Positions 1 through 9,180 of a DNA stretch of 64,000 nucleotides are shown piece by piece (within the stretch, counting starts at the first letter, position 1; each line of letters opens with the position of its first letter). This stretch comes from Listeria ivanovii subsp. ivanovii. Its GTDB lineage: Bacteria; Bacillota; Bacilli; Lactobacillales; Listeriaceae. The position numbers and the translations under genes are program-made. The stretch is taken from the NCBI RefSeq assembly GCF_900187025.1, contig NZ_LT906478.1:294001-358000 (forward strand), given 5' to 3'. The notes below the pieces were generated by a model. That model saw only the letters and a program-made list of their open reading frames with translations. It ran no database searches and had not been told where the DNA came from.

Positions 1-1802
1 CAGTCGTCAACGAAAATGCCAATAAAGATGCAACGGTATTTAACACCCAACGAGATTTGACAGCAGGCGCCGTAGCCAAAAGTTATGCCCTAAAATATAT
101 GCTGCCAAAACACGTATCCAATGCTCATCTAAAAGGAGAAATTCATTTTCACGATTTAGATTACAGCCCGTATCACGCTATGACGAACTGTTGTTTAATT
201 GATATTGAAAGTATGTTATCAAAAGGATTTACAATTGGTAATGCCAATGTAGAAAGTCCGAAGTCTATCCAAACAGCAACCGCACAAATTGCTCAAATCA
301 TCGCAAACGTTGCCAGCTCACAGTATGGTGGTTGTTCCGTAGATAGGATTGATGAAGTATTATCTGTCTATGCTCGCTTGAATTTTGAAAAACATCAAAA
401 AGATGCAGCAGAATGGGTTGTTCTAGAAAAACAAGAAGGCTATGCAGAAGAAAAAACGCGCAAAGATATTTATGATGCAATGCAAAGCCTTGAATACGAA
501 ATCAACACGTTGTATACAAGTAACGGACAAACACCTTTTGTAACGCTAGGATTTGGTCTTGGAAAAGACTGGTTTGCTCGTGAAATCCAAAAGGCTATCC
601 TAAAAGTTCGGATTGGCGGTGTTGGGAAAGACAAACATACAGCGATTTTTCCAAAGCTAGTATTTTCGATTCGTCGTGGAACCAACCTGAATGCAGCTGA
701 TCCAAACTACGATATTAAACAATTAGCACTTGAATGTTCCTCTAAGCGGATGTATCCAGATGTACTGAATTATGATTCACTCGTTCGTTTAACAGGTGAT
801 TTTAAAGTTCCGATGGGTTGTCGTTCGTTCTTACCTGCTTGGACTAACGAAAACGGAGAACATGTAAATGCTGGAAGAAACAATCTTGGTGTAGTAACAC
901 TTAATATTCCACGAATTGCTATCCAAAGTGGTGGGGACAAAGACCGTTTTTGGGAAATTTTCCATGACCGGATGAAAACGGTCAAAGATGCGCTACTTTT
1001 CCGTTTAAACCGTGTGCGCCAAGCTCGTCCAGAAAATGCACCAATTTTATATAAATATGGCGCATTTGGCAAACGACTACAAGACGGAGAAGAGGTTGAT
1101 CAACTTTTCAATAAAGAACGTTCAACTATTTCGATTGGTTACATCGGGCTTTATGAAGCAGCAACTGTATTTTATGGTGGCGAATGGGAAGGCGATGCAG
1201 AAGCAAAAGACTTCACATTAGCTATCCTCAAAGAATTAAAAGCATATGCAGACAACTGGAAAGACGAGTATGGCTATTGGTTTAGTGTCTACTCTACTCC
1301 AAGTGAAAGTTTGACAGACCGTTTTAATCGTTTAGACAAAGAAAAATATGGTGTAATCAAAGACATCACCGACAAAGATTATTATCAAAACTCATTCCAT
1401 TATGATGTACGCAAAAAAATTACACCATTTGAAAAAATTGATTTTGAAAAAGATTATCCAGAATTTTGTTCAGGCGGATTTATTCATTACTGTGAGTATC
1501 CTAAAATGGTACACAATACGAAGGCACTTGAGGCTGTATGGGATTACTCTTATGACCGTGTAGCTTATCTTGGAACAAATACACCAATCGACAAATGCTA
1601 TGAATGTGACTTTGAAGGAGAATTTGTACCGACGGAAGAAGGATTTAAATGCCCTAGTTGTGGAAATACCGATCCAGAAAAAGCGGATGTCGTAAAACGT
1701 ACATGTGGCTATTTAGGTAATCCAATGAAGCGTCCAATGGTTCATGGACGTCATGTGGAAATTAGCAATCGAGTAAAACATATGGAGAACTTAGGTGAAT
1801 AA
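1..1802 (+). CDS. nrdD: Anaerobic ribonucleoside-triphosphate reductase, 5'-truncated by window edge
   Basis: Class III ribonucleotide reductase large subunit, which makes dNTPs from NTPs without oxygen. The reading frame is open from base 3 with no stop, so the gene begins outside the window and the TTG at 57 is not the start. The C-terminus carries two CxxC pairs (CYEC and CPSC) that bind the structural zinc, followed by the RTCGYLG glycyl-radical motif. It ends in an 8-base overlap with nrdG, its activase, which indicates translational coupling. About 600 residues are visible; family members are usually about 700-725. Identification is very firm. Confidence 0.97.
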   Translation, partial: VVNENANKDATVFNTQRDLTAGAVAKSYALKYMLPKHVSNAHLKGEIHFHDLDYSPYHAMTNCCLIDIESMLSKGFTIGNANVESPKSIQTATAQIAQIIANVASSQYGGCSVDRIDEVLSVYARLNFEKHQKDAAEWVVLEKQEGYAEEKTRKDIYDAMQSLEYEINTLYTSNGQTPFVTLGFGLGKDWFAREIQKAILKVRIGGVGKDKHTAIFPKLVFSIRRGTNLNAADPNYDIKQLALECSSKRMYPDVLNYDSLVRLTGDFKVPMGCRSFLPAWTNENGEHVNAGRNNLGVVTLNIPRIAIQSGGDKDRFWEIFHDRMKTVKDALLFRLNRVRQARPENAPILYKYGAFGKRLQDGEEVDQLFNKERSTISIGYIGLYEAATVFYGGEWEGDAEAKDFTLAILKELKAYADNWKDEYGYWFSVYSTPSESLTDRFNRLDKEKYGVIKDITDKDYYQNSFHYDVRKKITPFEKIDFEKDYPEFCSGGFIHYCEYPKMVHNTKALEAVWDYSYDRVAYLGTNTPIDKCYECDFEGEFVPTEEGFKCPSCGNTDPEKADVVKRTCGYLGNPMKRPMVHGRHVEISNRVKHMENLGE

Positions 1803-2346
1803 TCCAAAACCTGGCGAATGGAAGTCGACCGAATTATCCAGAGGCTATATCGCTGACTATAAAGCATTCAACTTTGTGGACGGGGAGGGTGTACGATGCA
1901 GTTTGTATGTATCGGGATGTCCTTTCCACTGCGAAGGTTGCTACAATAAAGCCGCACAATCTTTTAAATACGGCAAACCTTACACGAAAGAACTAGAAGA
2001 CGATATTCTGAAAGATATTGGGCATGAAAGTGTTCAAGGCTTAACGCTGCTTGGCGGGGAACCGTTCTTAAATACCGCCACATGTCTATCCGTTGTGAAG
2101 CGAATCCGGACGACATACGGGGATTCGAAAGATATTTGGTCATGGACAGGCTACACTTGGGAAGAAATGATGCAAGAAACCCCAGACAAACTAGAATTAT
2201 TGTCCTTAATAGATGTCTTGGTAGATGGTCGCTTTGAACAAAAACTATTCGATCCAAACTTAGCATTCCGCGGTTCTAGCAACCAACGAATTATTGATGT
2301 ACAAAAATCACTTAGCAAACAAGAAGTTATATTATATGAGCTATAA
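1795..2346 (+). CDS. nrdG: Anaerobic ribonucleotide reductase activating protein (radical SAM)
   Basis: Radical-SAM activase that puts the glycyl radical on NrdD. The 183-residue protein has the cluster-binding motif CPFHCEGC (C-x3-C-x2-C) near residue 42 and the LLGGEP glycine-rich SAM motif near residue 83. The GTG start at 1795 lies inside the end of nrdD with a GGAG about ten bases upstream, so the two are co-translated. The expected flavodoxin or formate partners are not in view. Length is typical of NrdG. Confidence 0.96.
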   Translation: MNNPKPGEWKSTELSRGYIADYKAFNFVDGEGVRCSLYVSGCPFHCEGCYNKAAQSFKYGKPYTKELEDDILKDIGHESVQGLTLLGGEPFLNTATCLSVVKRIRTTYGDSKDIWSWTGYTWEEMMQETPDKLELLSLIDVLVDGRFEQKLFDPNLAFRGSSNQRIIDVQKSLSKQEVILYEL

Positions 2347-2386
2347 CAAAAGACGCTTTCTAGGCTAACTAGAAAACGTCTTTTGT
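2346..2386. terminator. Bidirectional intrinsic terminator between nrdG and the Crp-like gene
   Basis: Inverted repeat ACAAAAGACG / CGTCTTTTGT around an inner TTTCTA/TAGAAA stem, ending in T-rich sequence on both strands. The flanking genes converge here, so it can serve both. Confidence 0.85.
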
Positions 2387-2388
2387 TA

Positions 2389-3063
2389 TCATTGAGTGAT
2401 AGTGGGTCTTTTTTTCACACAATTATACAATTCTTTATTATGAATAACCCAACAATTATCCACTTTCTCGATTTTACCTTGCTCTGTTAAAATCGCAAGT
2501 TGTTTATAAAAACTACTCTTGGAAAGACCACTATATGCAGCGATAATTTTTGTCCGTATTTCTTTAGGAAGTATCACGCTATTTGGTTCCATCATAGTTC
2601 CGTGGAATTTCGCAATATTAGCAAAAGAAAGCTCTAATTTACCAGCTGGAATACAATCACTAAGCAGACTTTTGAAAAAAGAATGCCTCGTTAGTTCCTT
2701 CATTATGAAAAATTGAAAACCGAAATTTTCAGGAAACATGGAAAGGAAATACTCTAAATCTTTAAAGGAATATTTATAAACCACGCATTCGGAAATAGTT
2801 TTGAAAGTTAATTTTTGCATATTTTCTTCTAATAAACTGTAATAATTAACAAATAAGCCTTTACCTAAAATAGTATAAATATTAGGTGAATCTGGACTTA
2901 ACGATGTGGAAACATATCCATCAATAATTAGATAAACATGTTCTTTGGTAAGCCCTTCTTCATCAATTAATTGTGTACGGTTAGGAATAGTAATTTTTTC
3001 AAAACTAATATTACCTTTTTGAGAGAGTTGGATGAATTCCTGATAATTAAATATCGTATTCAT
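2389..3063 (-). CDS. Crp/Fnr-family transcriptional regulator (PrfA-like paralogue)
   Basis: A 224-residue protein with an N-terminal cyclic-nucleotide-binding-like beta-barrel (about residues 20-115, including the HVYLIIDGYVS segment), a long connecting helix and a C-terminal helix-turn-helix around residues 165-195 (TKIIAAYSGLSKSSFYKQLA). Listeria encode many such Crp/Fnr/PrfA paralogues with unknown ligands. The typical cAMP-contact Arg/Ser pair is not evident and there are no Fnr iron-sulfur cysteines at the N-terminus, so the ligand is unknown. It stands alone on the minus strand downstream of the nitrilase. Family is secure, targets are unknown. Confidence 0.8.
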   Translation of the reverse strand: MNTIFNYQEFIQLSQKGNISFEKITIPNRTQLIDEEGLTKEHVYLIIDGYVSTSLSPDSPNIYTILGKGLFVNYYSLLEENMQKLTFKTISECVVYKYSFKDLEYFLSMFPENFGFQFFIMKELTRHSFFKSLLSDCIPAGKLELSFANIAKFHGTMMEPNSVILPKEIRTKIIAAYSGLSKSSFYKQLAILTEQGKIEKVDNCWVIHNKELYNCVKKRPTITQ

Positions 3064-3124
3064 TTCTGAGGGCTCCTTGCATTTTTATTTGTCTTACTAA
3101 GAATGTGTAACAAGTTTCCCTTCT

Positions 3125-3904
3125 CTAGTATAACTCAGGACGTCTATCTGTGAAAATAGGAATAATGCCTCTAGTTTCAGCGACAAGGCTTAAGTCGATT
3201 TCGGCATAGAGGTTTTCTTCTCCTTCGCCTGCTTGAGCAACCACATTTCCAAGTGGATCAATAACAAGTGAGTGACCGTTGAAATGATTTTGTGGATCGT
3301 CACCTACACGGTTTACAGCAACGATAAAAGCTTGGTTTTCAATAGCCCGTGCGATTAATAGCTGTTTCCATTGGGTAATTCGTTCTGCCGGCCACTGAGC
3401 AGAAATAAATAATACTTCTGATCCTTCAGAAGTATGTTTCCGTATCCATTCAGGAAAACGGATGTCATAACATATAAAACCAGCGCAAGAAACATCATTT
3501 AGTCTGAATAAATTGGTATCATTACCAGCTTCGATAAATAAATGCTCATTCATCAGTTGGAATAAGTGAACCTTCTTATAGGAAGATAATAAACCACCAT
3601 AACGATCAAATGCGTACATCGTATTTGAAAATTTACTTCCTTCTGAAATCGCTACTGAACCACCAATGATGGCAATTTGATGTTTTTCAGCTAGGTTTGT
3701 TAAAAACTCTTTTGTGCGCTCCCCATTTAAATCGGCAAGTCCAGATAATTCGCTTAAGGCATAGCCGGTATTCCACATTTCAGGTAAAATTGCAACATCT
3801 GCCCCATTTTTTGCTGCTTCGACAACAGCTTTTTCCATTCGCGCATAATTTGCATCTGGATATTTAAAAGCCACATCCGTTTGACATAATGCCAACTTCC
3901 ACAT
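3125..3904 (-). CDS. Carbon-nitrogen hydrolase (omega-amidase / MtnU-like)
   Basis: Nitrilase-superfamily amidase with the Glu-Lys-Cys triad: LPEMWNTG (Glu), SYKKVHLF (Lys) and GFICYDIRF (Cys). The start is taken at the ATG of MWKLALCQTD (3904) because a GGGAG lies nine bases upstream; a longer in-frame start would begin inside the preceding terminator. Members of this branch hydrolyse alpha-ketoglutaramate, the product of glutamine transaminases. Its position beside metQNI and the aminotransferase suggests methionine salvage as in the Bacillus mtnE/mtnU pair. That role is inferred; the family is clear. Confidence 0.85.
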   Translation of the reverse strand: MWKLALCQTDVAFKYPDANYARMEKAVVEAAKNGADVAILPEMWNTGYALSELSGLADLNGERTKEFLTNLAEKHQIAIIGGSVAISEGSKFSNTMYAFDRYGGLLSSYKKVHLFQLMNEHLFIEAGNDTNLFRLNDVSCAGFICYDIRFPEWIRKHTSEGSEVLFISAQWPAERITQWKQLLIARAIENQAFIVAVNRVGDDPQNHFNGHSLVIDPLGNVVAQAGEGEENLYAEIDLSLVAETRGIIPIFTDRRPELY

Positions 3905-3946
3905 GTTTGTTCGCTCCCTTTTCCCTTTTTCTTTTAAAAATAACAT

Positions 3947-3990
3947 AAGCTTGGTGAGCGGTCTATTTTTGACCACTTTTCACCAAGCTT
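3947..3990 (-). terminator. Terminator of the metQNI operon
   Basis: Eleven-base arms AAGCTTGGTGA / TCACCAAGCTT with an inner GGTC/GACC pair, followed on the minus strand by a T-rich tail. It lies between the permease stop and the nitrilase ribosome binding site. Confidence 0.75.
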
Positions 3991-4001
3991 TAAGTATGGA
4001 A

Positions 4002-4664
4002 TTAATCCTTTTTTAGACGTCTTGATAAGAAATTACCAAACGATTGTAGTGCTTGAACCATAATAATCAATATAATAATGGTTGTGTACATGACAGTAGG
4101 TTCGAAGCGTTGGAAGCCATATTGGTAGGCGATTGTTCCTAGTCCGCCAGCACCAACAAGTCCGGCCATTGCTGTTGCACCAATTAAACCAATCGTAGCG
4201 ATAGTTAGACCGAGTACGATACCAGACCGTGCTTCACGAATAACAACACTCCAGATGATCTTTGGTGTGGAGATTCCCATTGCTTGATATGCTTCGATAA
4301 CCCCTTTATCTACTTCAAGTAGGGCGGACTCCATTAAACGTGCAATATAAGGTGCTGTAAATACAACAAGTGGCATAATCACACCTTGAATCCCAATAGT
4401 AGTTCCAACAACGGCACGTGTTACTGGAATCATTAAGAATAATAGAATGATAAAAGGTAATGAACGTAAAATATTGATAACCCAGTTCAAAATACTATAG
4501 ACAACTAGATTTTCTGATTGTCCGCCTTTACGCGTTAAAATTAAAAATACGCCAAGAGGTAGACCAATAGCTAAGGCAATAACAAGCGTAATCCCTGTCA
4601 TTGTCAAAGTTTCTAAAAATCCCTGCCAGAGAATCGGTCCCCATTCTTCAAAAAATGAACTCAT
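4002..4664 (-). CDS. metI: Methionine ABC transporter permease
   Basis: Inner-membrane permease of the MetNIQ importer. The 220-residue protein has about five hydrophobic segments and the EAA-loop region around residues 120-160 (EAYQAMGISTPKIIW) that docks with the ATPase. It overlaps metN by four bases. The order metQ-metN-metI on the minus strand behind an S-box leader matches methionine importers of Bacilli. The substrate may also include methionine sulfoxide or D-methionine, which the sequence cannot resolve. Confidence 0.93.
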   Translation of the reverse strand: MSSFFEEWGPILWQGFLETLTMTGITLVIALAIGLPLGVFLILTRKGGQSENLVVYSILNWVINILRSLPFIILLFLMIPVTRAVVGTTIGIQGVIMPLVVFTAPYIARLMESALLEVDKGVIEAYQAMGISTPKIIWSVVIREARSGIVLGLTIATIGLIGATAMAGLVGAGGLGTIAYQYGFQRFEPTVMYTTIIILIIMVQALQSFGNFLSRRLKKD

Positions 4665-5677
4665 AGTAACTCGACCTCCTCAACAACAACACCAGATTCT
4701 TTTAAATAAGCAATTGCTTTACTGTATTCTATTTCGTCTCCTTTTAAATGGACAAGCAGTTTTCCGAGAGTTCCATTTTTCAAATGATCAATTCCCCCAG
4801 CTAAAATACTAGGCAAAACATCAAATTTGCGTGAAACGAGTGCAAGGGCTGGTTCATCTGCTTCGTCACCAATGAAATGGAGGGATACCAATTTTCCAGT
4901 TGCGATATATTTTTCGAGTAGATCTTGTGGAATATCAAAACTTGCTTCGGAACCAACAAAGCGTTTGGTAGTCGCGTGTTTGGCTTGGGTGAAAATATCT
5001 AAAACAGTGCCTTGTTCGACCAAATGCCCATTTTCCATAACGGCAACATGGTCACAAATGCGTTGAATCACATCAAGCTCGTGTGTAATTAAGAAAATCG
5101 TGATGCCTAGTTCAGCGTTAATTTTAAGTAATAGTTGTAAAATTGCTTCGGTCGTTTCCGGATCAAGTGCGCTTGTTGCTTCATCGCTAAGCAAAATTTC
5201 TGGCTCATGTGCAAGCGCGCGAGCAATCGCCACACGCTGTTTCTGACCGCCAGAAAGTTGGCTTGGATAGTTATTTCTTTTATCCTCTAAGCCAACAATC
5301 GATAAATATTTGTTCACACGTATCTCGATTTCCGTCTTTGGTACACCTTCCAGTTGGAGTGGTTTAGCGATATTATCATAGACGGTAGCCGTTTTAAGCA
5401 GATTGTATCCTTGGAAAATCATCCCAATTTTGCGACGAGCCACGCGCAGCTCTTTACTTGAAAGGGTAGACAGATTCTTGCCATCAATCAAAACTTGGCC
5501 CGCGTCTGGACGTTCAAGCAGATTGATGCAACGAACGAGTGTACTTTTGCCAGCGCCACTATAACCAACGACGCCAAAAATTTCTCCTTTTTTGACCTTG
5601 ATAGATACGTTTTTAACAGCTTCTACCGTTTTTCCATTAACGTTAAATGTCTTTGATACTTGATGTAGTTCAATCAA
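4661..5677 (-). CDS. metN: Methionine ABC transporter ATP-binding protein
   Basis: ATPase of the methionine importer, 338 residues. Walker A is GYSGAGKST near residue 38, the ABC signature LSGGQKQR is near residue 141, and Walker B is ILLSDEATSALD. The C-terminal 90 or so residues form a NIL (ferredoxin-like) regulatory domain that in MetN binds methionine and inhibits transport. The gene follows metQ by 14 bases and overlaps metI by four, so it is part of one S-box-controlled transcript. Confidence 0.95.
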   Translation of the reverse strand: MIELHQVSKTFNVNGKTVEAVKNVSIKVKKGEIFGVVGYSGAGKSTLVRCINLLERPDAGQVLIDGKNLSTLSSKELRVARRKIGMIFQGYNLLKTATVYDNIAKPLQLEGVPKTEIEIRVNKYLSIVGLEDKRNNYPSQLSGGQKQRVAIARALAHEPEILLSDEATSALDPETTEAILQLLLKINAELGITIFLITHELDVIQRICDHVAVMENGHLVEQGTVLDIFTQAKHATTKRFVGSEASFDIPQDLLEKYIATGKLVSLHFIGDEADEPALALVSRKFDVLPSILAGGIDHLKNGTLGKLLVHLKGDEIEYSKAIAYLKESGVVVEEVELL

Positions 5678-5691
5678 ATTAAAACAACTCC

Positions 5692-6513
5692 CTAGAATGC
5701 AGGTACTACAGACCCATTAAATTCTTTTTCAATAAATGCTTTTACATCATCAGAATGGTAATATTTTTCTAACGTTTTTACGACTTCATCATCTTTGTTT
5801 TCAGTACGGACAACAAATACATTTGGATATGGATTGTCTTTCGTTGGTTCGTGGTAAATTGCGTCTTTATTAATAGAAAGTCCAGCGCCCATTGCAAAGT
5901 TAGTATTGATAGCTGCGGCTGCCACTTCATCTAATTGTGCAGGGATTTGAGAAGCTTCTAGTTCAACAATTTCAAGATCTAATGGATTTTCGGCAATATC
6001 TTTTTTCGTTGCTTTTTCTTCCACGCCATCTTTTAGTTTAATGATACCAGCATCTTCAAACAATTTTAGACCTCGATATTCGTTACTAGGATCATTTGGA
6101 ACGGCAATTTTGTCGCCTTTTTTCAGCTCTTTTAAATCTTTAATGTCGTTGGAGTAAATCCCCATTGGGAAGGCAACTGTTTTAAAAGCGACATCTAGTT
6201 TGTAGCCTTTATCTTTCTTTTGTTGCTCTAAAAATGGAATCGTTTGGTAGTTGTTAGCATCCAAGTCACCATCATTTAAAGCTGTATTTGGTGTATTATA
6301 ATCATCAAATGTTTTGATTTTGATTTCTAGTCCATCTTTTTTTGCTAGTTTTTGAACTTCTTCAGCGATTTGTTGGTGTGGTCCAGCAGTAGTTCCAATC
6401 GTTATTTCTTTCGTGCTTAAGGCTTTATCATCGCTGCCTCCTCCGCATGCTGCTAATCCTAAAATAAGGCTTGATGCAAGTAAAATTCCTAACCCTTTTG
6501 TTAATTTTTTCAT
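5692..6513 (-). CDS. metQ: Methionine-binding lipoprotein
   Basis: Substrate-binding lipoprotein of the NlpA/MetQ family, 273 residues. The signal peptide ends in a lipobox (LAAC, Cys about residue 22) followed by GGGSDD, so it is anchored in the outer leaflet. The mature part has the family pattern around GTTAGPHQQIAEEV and LKELKKGDKIAVPNDPSN. It is the first gene after the SAM riboswitch and therefore most exposed to methionine/SAM control. Confidence 0.94.
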   Translation of the reverse strand: MKKLTKGLGILLASSLILGLAACGGGSDDKALSTKEITIGTTAGPHQQIAEEVQKLAKKDGLEIKIKTFDDYNTPNTALNDGDLDANNYQTIPFLEQQKKDKGYKLDVAFKTVAFPMGIYSNDIKDLKELKKGDKIAVPNDPSNEYRGLKLFEDAGIIKLKDGVEEKATKKDIAENPLDLEIVELEASQIPAQLDEVAAAAINTNFAMGAGLSINKDAIYHEPTKDNPYPNVFVVRTENKDDEVVKTLEKYYHSDDVKAFIEKEFNGSVVPAF

Positions 6514-6568
6514 CTTTTTTCCTCCCTAGTATGTTGATTATTTATCCAGATTTATTCATAAAAGCAAT

Positions 6569-6740
6569 AAAAAAACTTCTCTATTTAGAATAGAGAAGTG
6601 GAAAGTCGAACATATCCAGCTCCTCTTATCTACCAAAACGAAAAAACGTTTTGCTGGAATTAGCACCTTCACTTTACGCTTAAATAAAGTTAGGTTGCCG
6701 GGCTTCATCGGGCCAGTCCCTCTGCCGCTCTCGATAAGAG
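6569..6740 (-). promoter_or_regulatory. SAM-I (S-box) riboswitch with terminator
   Basis: Read on the minus strand, the aptamer opens with CTCTTATCGAGAG, contains the core GGCAGAGGGACTGGCCCGAT, GAAGCCCGGCAACC and AAGGTGCTAATTCC, and closes with a P1 strand complementary to its start (6622-6631). A strong hairpin (6575-6599, ACTTCTCTA/TAGAGAAGT) followed by T residues is the expression-platform terminator just before metQ. SAM binding should end transcription early. The assignment rests on conserved S-box motifs. Confidence 0.96.
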
Positions 6741-6769
6741 AAAATATTTAGAAAAACCTGTTAGTTAAA

Positions 6770-6798
6770 AATATACGCATTTTGCTGTGATTTGTCAA
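6770..6798 (-). promoter_or_regulatory. SigA promoter of metQNI
   Basis: On the minus strand a perfect -35 TTGACA (6793-6798) and -10 TATATT (6770-6775) are separated by 17 bases. Transcription would start about 30 bases before the riboswitch P1 stem. Confidence 0.85.
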
Positions 6799-6891
6799 TG
6801 GTTTTTTCTGTTTTAAAAAATCAGACTGGACAAATACTTCAGAAAACTTTACTATTTTAATCAATGAAACTTGTAAAGGACAGGTGCAAAA

Positions 6892-8073
6892 ATGAAAATT
6901 TCCAAACGCTTGCAAAATTTACCAGATCAGTTTTTTTCTAGTTTAGTGGAAAAAGTGGGCAAGAAAGTAGCGGCAGGTCATGATGTTATTAACTTAGGTC
7001 AAGGAAATCCTGATCAGCCAACACCTGCGCATATTGTAGAGGCACTTAAAACTGCTTCTGAAAAACCCGGAAATCATAAGTATTCTTTATTTCGCGGTAA
7101 ACATGAATTAAAAAAAGCGGCGGCAGATTTTTATGCACGTGAATATAATGTAACTCTTGATCCTGCAACCGAAGTAGCGATTTTATTTGGGACGAAAACA
7201 GGCTTAGTCGAGTTACCAATATGCGTCATGGATCCTGGTGATGTCATGCTTTTACCAGATCCAGGCTATCCTGATTACTTGTCTGGTGTCGTGTTAGGAG
7301 AAGTACAGTTTGAAACAATGCCACTCATTGCGGAAAATAACTTTTTGCCAGATTTCACTAAAATTCCTACAGATGTTGCCGAAAAAGCGGAATTAATGTA
7401 TTTAAACTATCCTAATAATCCAACTGGCGCGATTGCAACAGCTGATTTCTTTGAAGAAACAGTCGCCTTCGCTAAAGAAAATAATATAACCGTTGCTCAC
7501 GATTTTGCTTATGGTGGGATTGGTTTTGACGGTAAAAAGCCAATTAGTTTCCTGCAAACACCTGGCGCAAAAGAAGTTGGAATTGAATTATATACACTCT
7601 CAAAAACATACAACATGGCAGGATGGCGAGTTGGTTTTGCAGTTGGAAATAAAGACGTTATCGAAGCAATCAACCTTATTCAAGATCATATGTATGTAAG
7701 TTTATTCCCGGGAATTCAAGATGCAGCAATCGAAGCTCTAACAGGCGACCAAACATGCGTCAGCGAATTGAATAATCGTTATCAAAAAAGGCGAAATGCT
7801 TTTATTACTGCTTGCGAAAAAATTGGCTGGCAAGCAATTGCTCCAGCTGGTTCATTCTTTGCTTGGATGCCAGTTCCAGAAGCCTTCACTAGTAGTCGTT
7901 TTGCGGACTATTTATTAGAAGAAGTGAGCGTTGCAGTTGCAGATGGTAGTGGTTTTGGGGAATTTGGCGAGGGGTATGTTCGAGTGGGTCTATTAATGGA
8001 TGAAGCACGTTTAGAAGAGGCAGTTACCCGAATTTCCAAATTGCACCTTTTTGATAAAGTTCCACAAAGTTAA
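6892..8073 (+). CDS. PLP-dependent aminotransferase class I/II (MtnE-like)
   Basis: Fold-type I aminotransferase, 393 residues. The PLP-binding lysine lies in LSKTYNMAGWRVGF (about residue 239) and YPNNPTGA carries the conserved NPTG segment. The N-terminal INLGQGNPDQPTP segment is characteristic of the branch that includes Bacillus MtnE and YkrV, which transaminate ketomethylthiobutyrate to methionine. It is divergent from the S-box operon, and the nitrilase gene across that operon could remove the ketoglutaramate by-product. Substrate is inferred from context. Confidence 0.85.
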   Translation: MKISKRLQNLPDQFFSSLVEKVGKKVAAGHDVINLGQGNPDQPTPAHIVEALKTASEKPGNHKYSLFRGKHELKKAAADFYAREYNVTLDPATEVAILFGTKTGLVELPICVMDPGDVMLLPDPGYPDYLSGVVLGEVQFETMPLIAENNFLPDFTKIPTDVAEKAELMYLNYPNNPTGAIATADFFEETVAFAKENNITVAHDFAYGGIGFDGKKPISFLQTPGAKEVGIELYTLSKTYNMAGWRVGFAVGNKDVIEAINLIQDHMYVSLFPGIQDAAIEALTGDQTCVSELNNRYQKRRNAFITACEKIGWQAIAPAGSFFAWMPVPEAFTSSRFADYLLEEVSVAVADGSGFGEFGEGYVRVGLLMDEARLEEAVTRISKLHLFDKVPQS

Positions 8074-8128
8074 AAGTAGCAAAAAGAGAAAATAGCCTGT
8101 AATAATTCAGATAATTAACCGTATGTGT

Positions 8129-8134
8129 TATACT
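8129..8134 (+). promoter_or_regulatory. Possible -10 element upstream of walR
   Basis: TATACT lies about 145 bases before the walR start in the 207-base gap after the aminotransferase gene. No convincing -35 is seen, so this is tentative; the long leader has no other obvious signal. Confidence 0.35.
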
Positions 8135-8280
8135 TAGTTAAGTGGGTCTATTTCTTATTTGTGATGGTTCAAAAAAGACTCACTGAAATGAACATAATTA
8201 CTTTGAAAAATATGCATGAAACTAAACTATCTGTCCCGGTAAAAACCGGCAAAATCCATGAATGAGAGGACTGTAAACTA

Positions 8281-8994
8281 ATGGCAGAAAAGAAAATCCT
8301 TGTAGTAGATGATGAAAAACCAATTGCGGATATAGTTAAATTTAATCTAAATAAAGAAGGATTTGATGTATATTGCGCCTATGATGGCGATGAAGCATTA
8401 GAACTAGTTGAAGAAGTCCAACCAGATTTGATTTTACTAGATATTATGCTTCCTGGTCGCGATGGTATTGAGGTATGTCGTGAAGTTCGTAAAAAATATG
8501 ATATGCCAATTATTATGGTCACAGCAAAAGACTCGGAAATTGACAAAGTTATCGGTCTAGAACTTGGTGCAGATGATTATGTAACGAAGCCTTTCAGTAA
8601 TCGTGAATTAATTGCCCGAGTGAAAGCTAATTTACGTCGTCATAGTCAAGTGAGCTCCAGTGCGGCAGAGGAAGAAGAAAATAGTGAACTAGAAATTGGT
8701 TCGTTAATTATTCATCCTGACGCATATGTTGCTTCTAAACGTGGTGAAACAATTGAACTTACGCATCGTGAATTTGAATTGCTTCATTATTTAGCAAAGC
8801 ACATGGGCCAAGTAATGACGAGAGAACATTTACTCCAAACCGTTTGGGGCTATGATTACTTTGGTGATGTTCGTACTGTAGACGTTACCGTTCGTCGTTT
8901 ACGTGAAAAAATTGAAGACAATCCAAGCCATCCAGCGTGGTTAGTAACAAGACGCGGCGTGGGCTATTATTTACGTAACCCTGAACAAGAATAA
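8281..8994 (+). CDS. walR: Essential two-component response regulator WalR
   Basis: OmpR-family response regulator of cell-wall metabolism, 237 residues. The receiver domain has the acidic pair DDE, the phospho-acceptor Asp54 in LLDIMLPG, and the conserved Lys in VTKPF. The C-terminal winged helix spans about residues 135-232 ([27 protein letters not shown]). It heads the walRKHIJ-htrA locus, which is conserved in Bacilli. Unusually it is separated from walK by a 186-base gap with a terminator. Confidence 0.97.
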   Translation: MAEKKILVVDDEKPIADIVKFNLNKEGFDVYCAYDGDEALELVEEVQPDLILLDIMLPGRDGIEVCREVRKKYDMPIIMVTAKDSEIDKVIGLELGADDYVTKPFSNRELIARVKANLRRHSQVSSSAAEEEENSELEIGSLIIHPDAYVASKRGETIELTHREFELLHYLAKHMGQVMTREHLLQTVWGYDYFGDVRTVDVTVRRLREKIEDNPSHPAWLVTRRGVGYYLRNPEQE

Positions 8995-9006
8995 GCATGT
9001 ATTGAT

Positions 9007-9048
9007 AAGCGGTTATCGAAGTGTCAAAACTTTGGTGACCGCTTTTTT
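9007..9048 (+). terminator. Intrinsic terminator between walR and walK
   Basis: Fifteen-base arms (9007-9021 and 9030-9044) pair throughout if G-U pairs are allowed, with an 8-base loop and six T residues at 9043-9048. It should act as a terminator or attenuator inside the wal operon. Confidence 0.8.
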
Positions 9049-9132
9049 GGGTATATTCGATTAGTTGATGCTTTTTTAATAAATAAATCGACCTAATTAA
9101 TACTAAAAATCGTACGTCTCCCCCTGAACATA

Positions 9133-9141
9133 TGGTATACT
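9133..9141 (+). promoter_or_regulatory. Extended -10 promoter candidate for walK
   Basis: TGG followed by TATACT (9136-9141) is an extended -10 element about 40 bases before the walK start. The -35 is poor, as is allowed for extended -10 promoters. It would supply walK downstream of the walR terminator. Confidence 0.55.
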
Positions 9142-9180
9142 AATTTAAATATATTACCCCGAATAGGAGTAGAAAGACTT

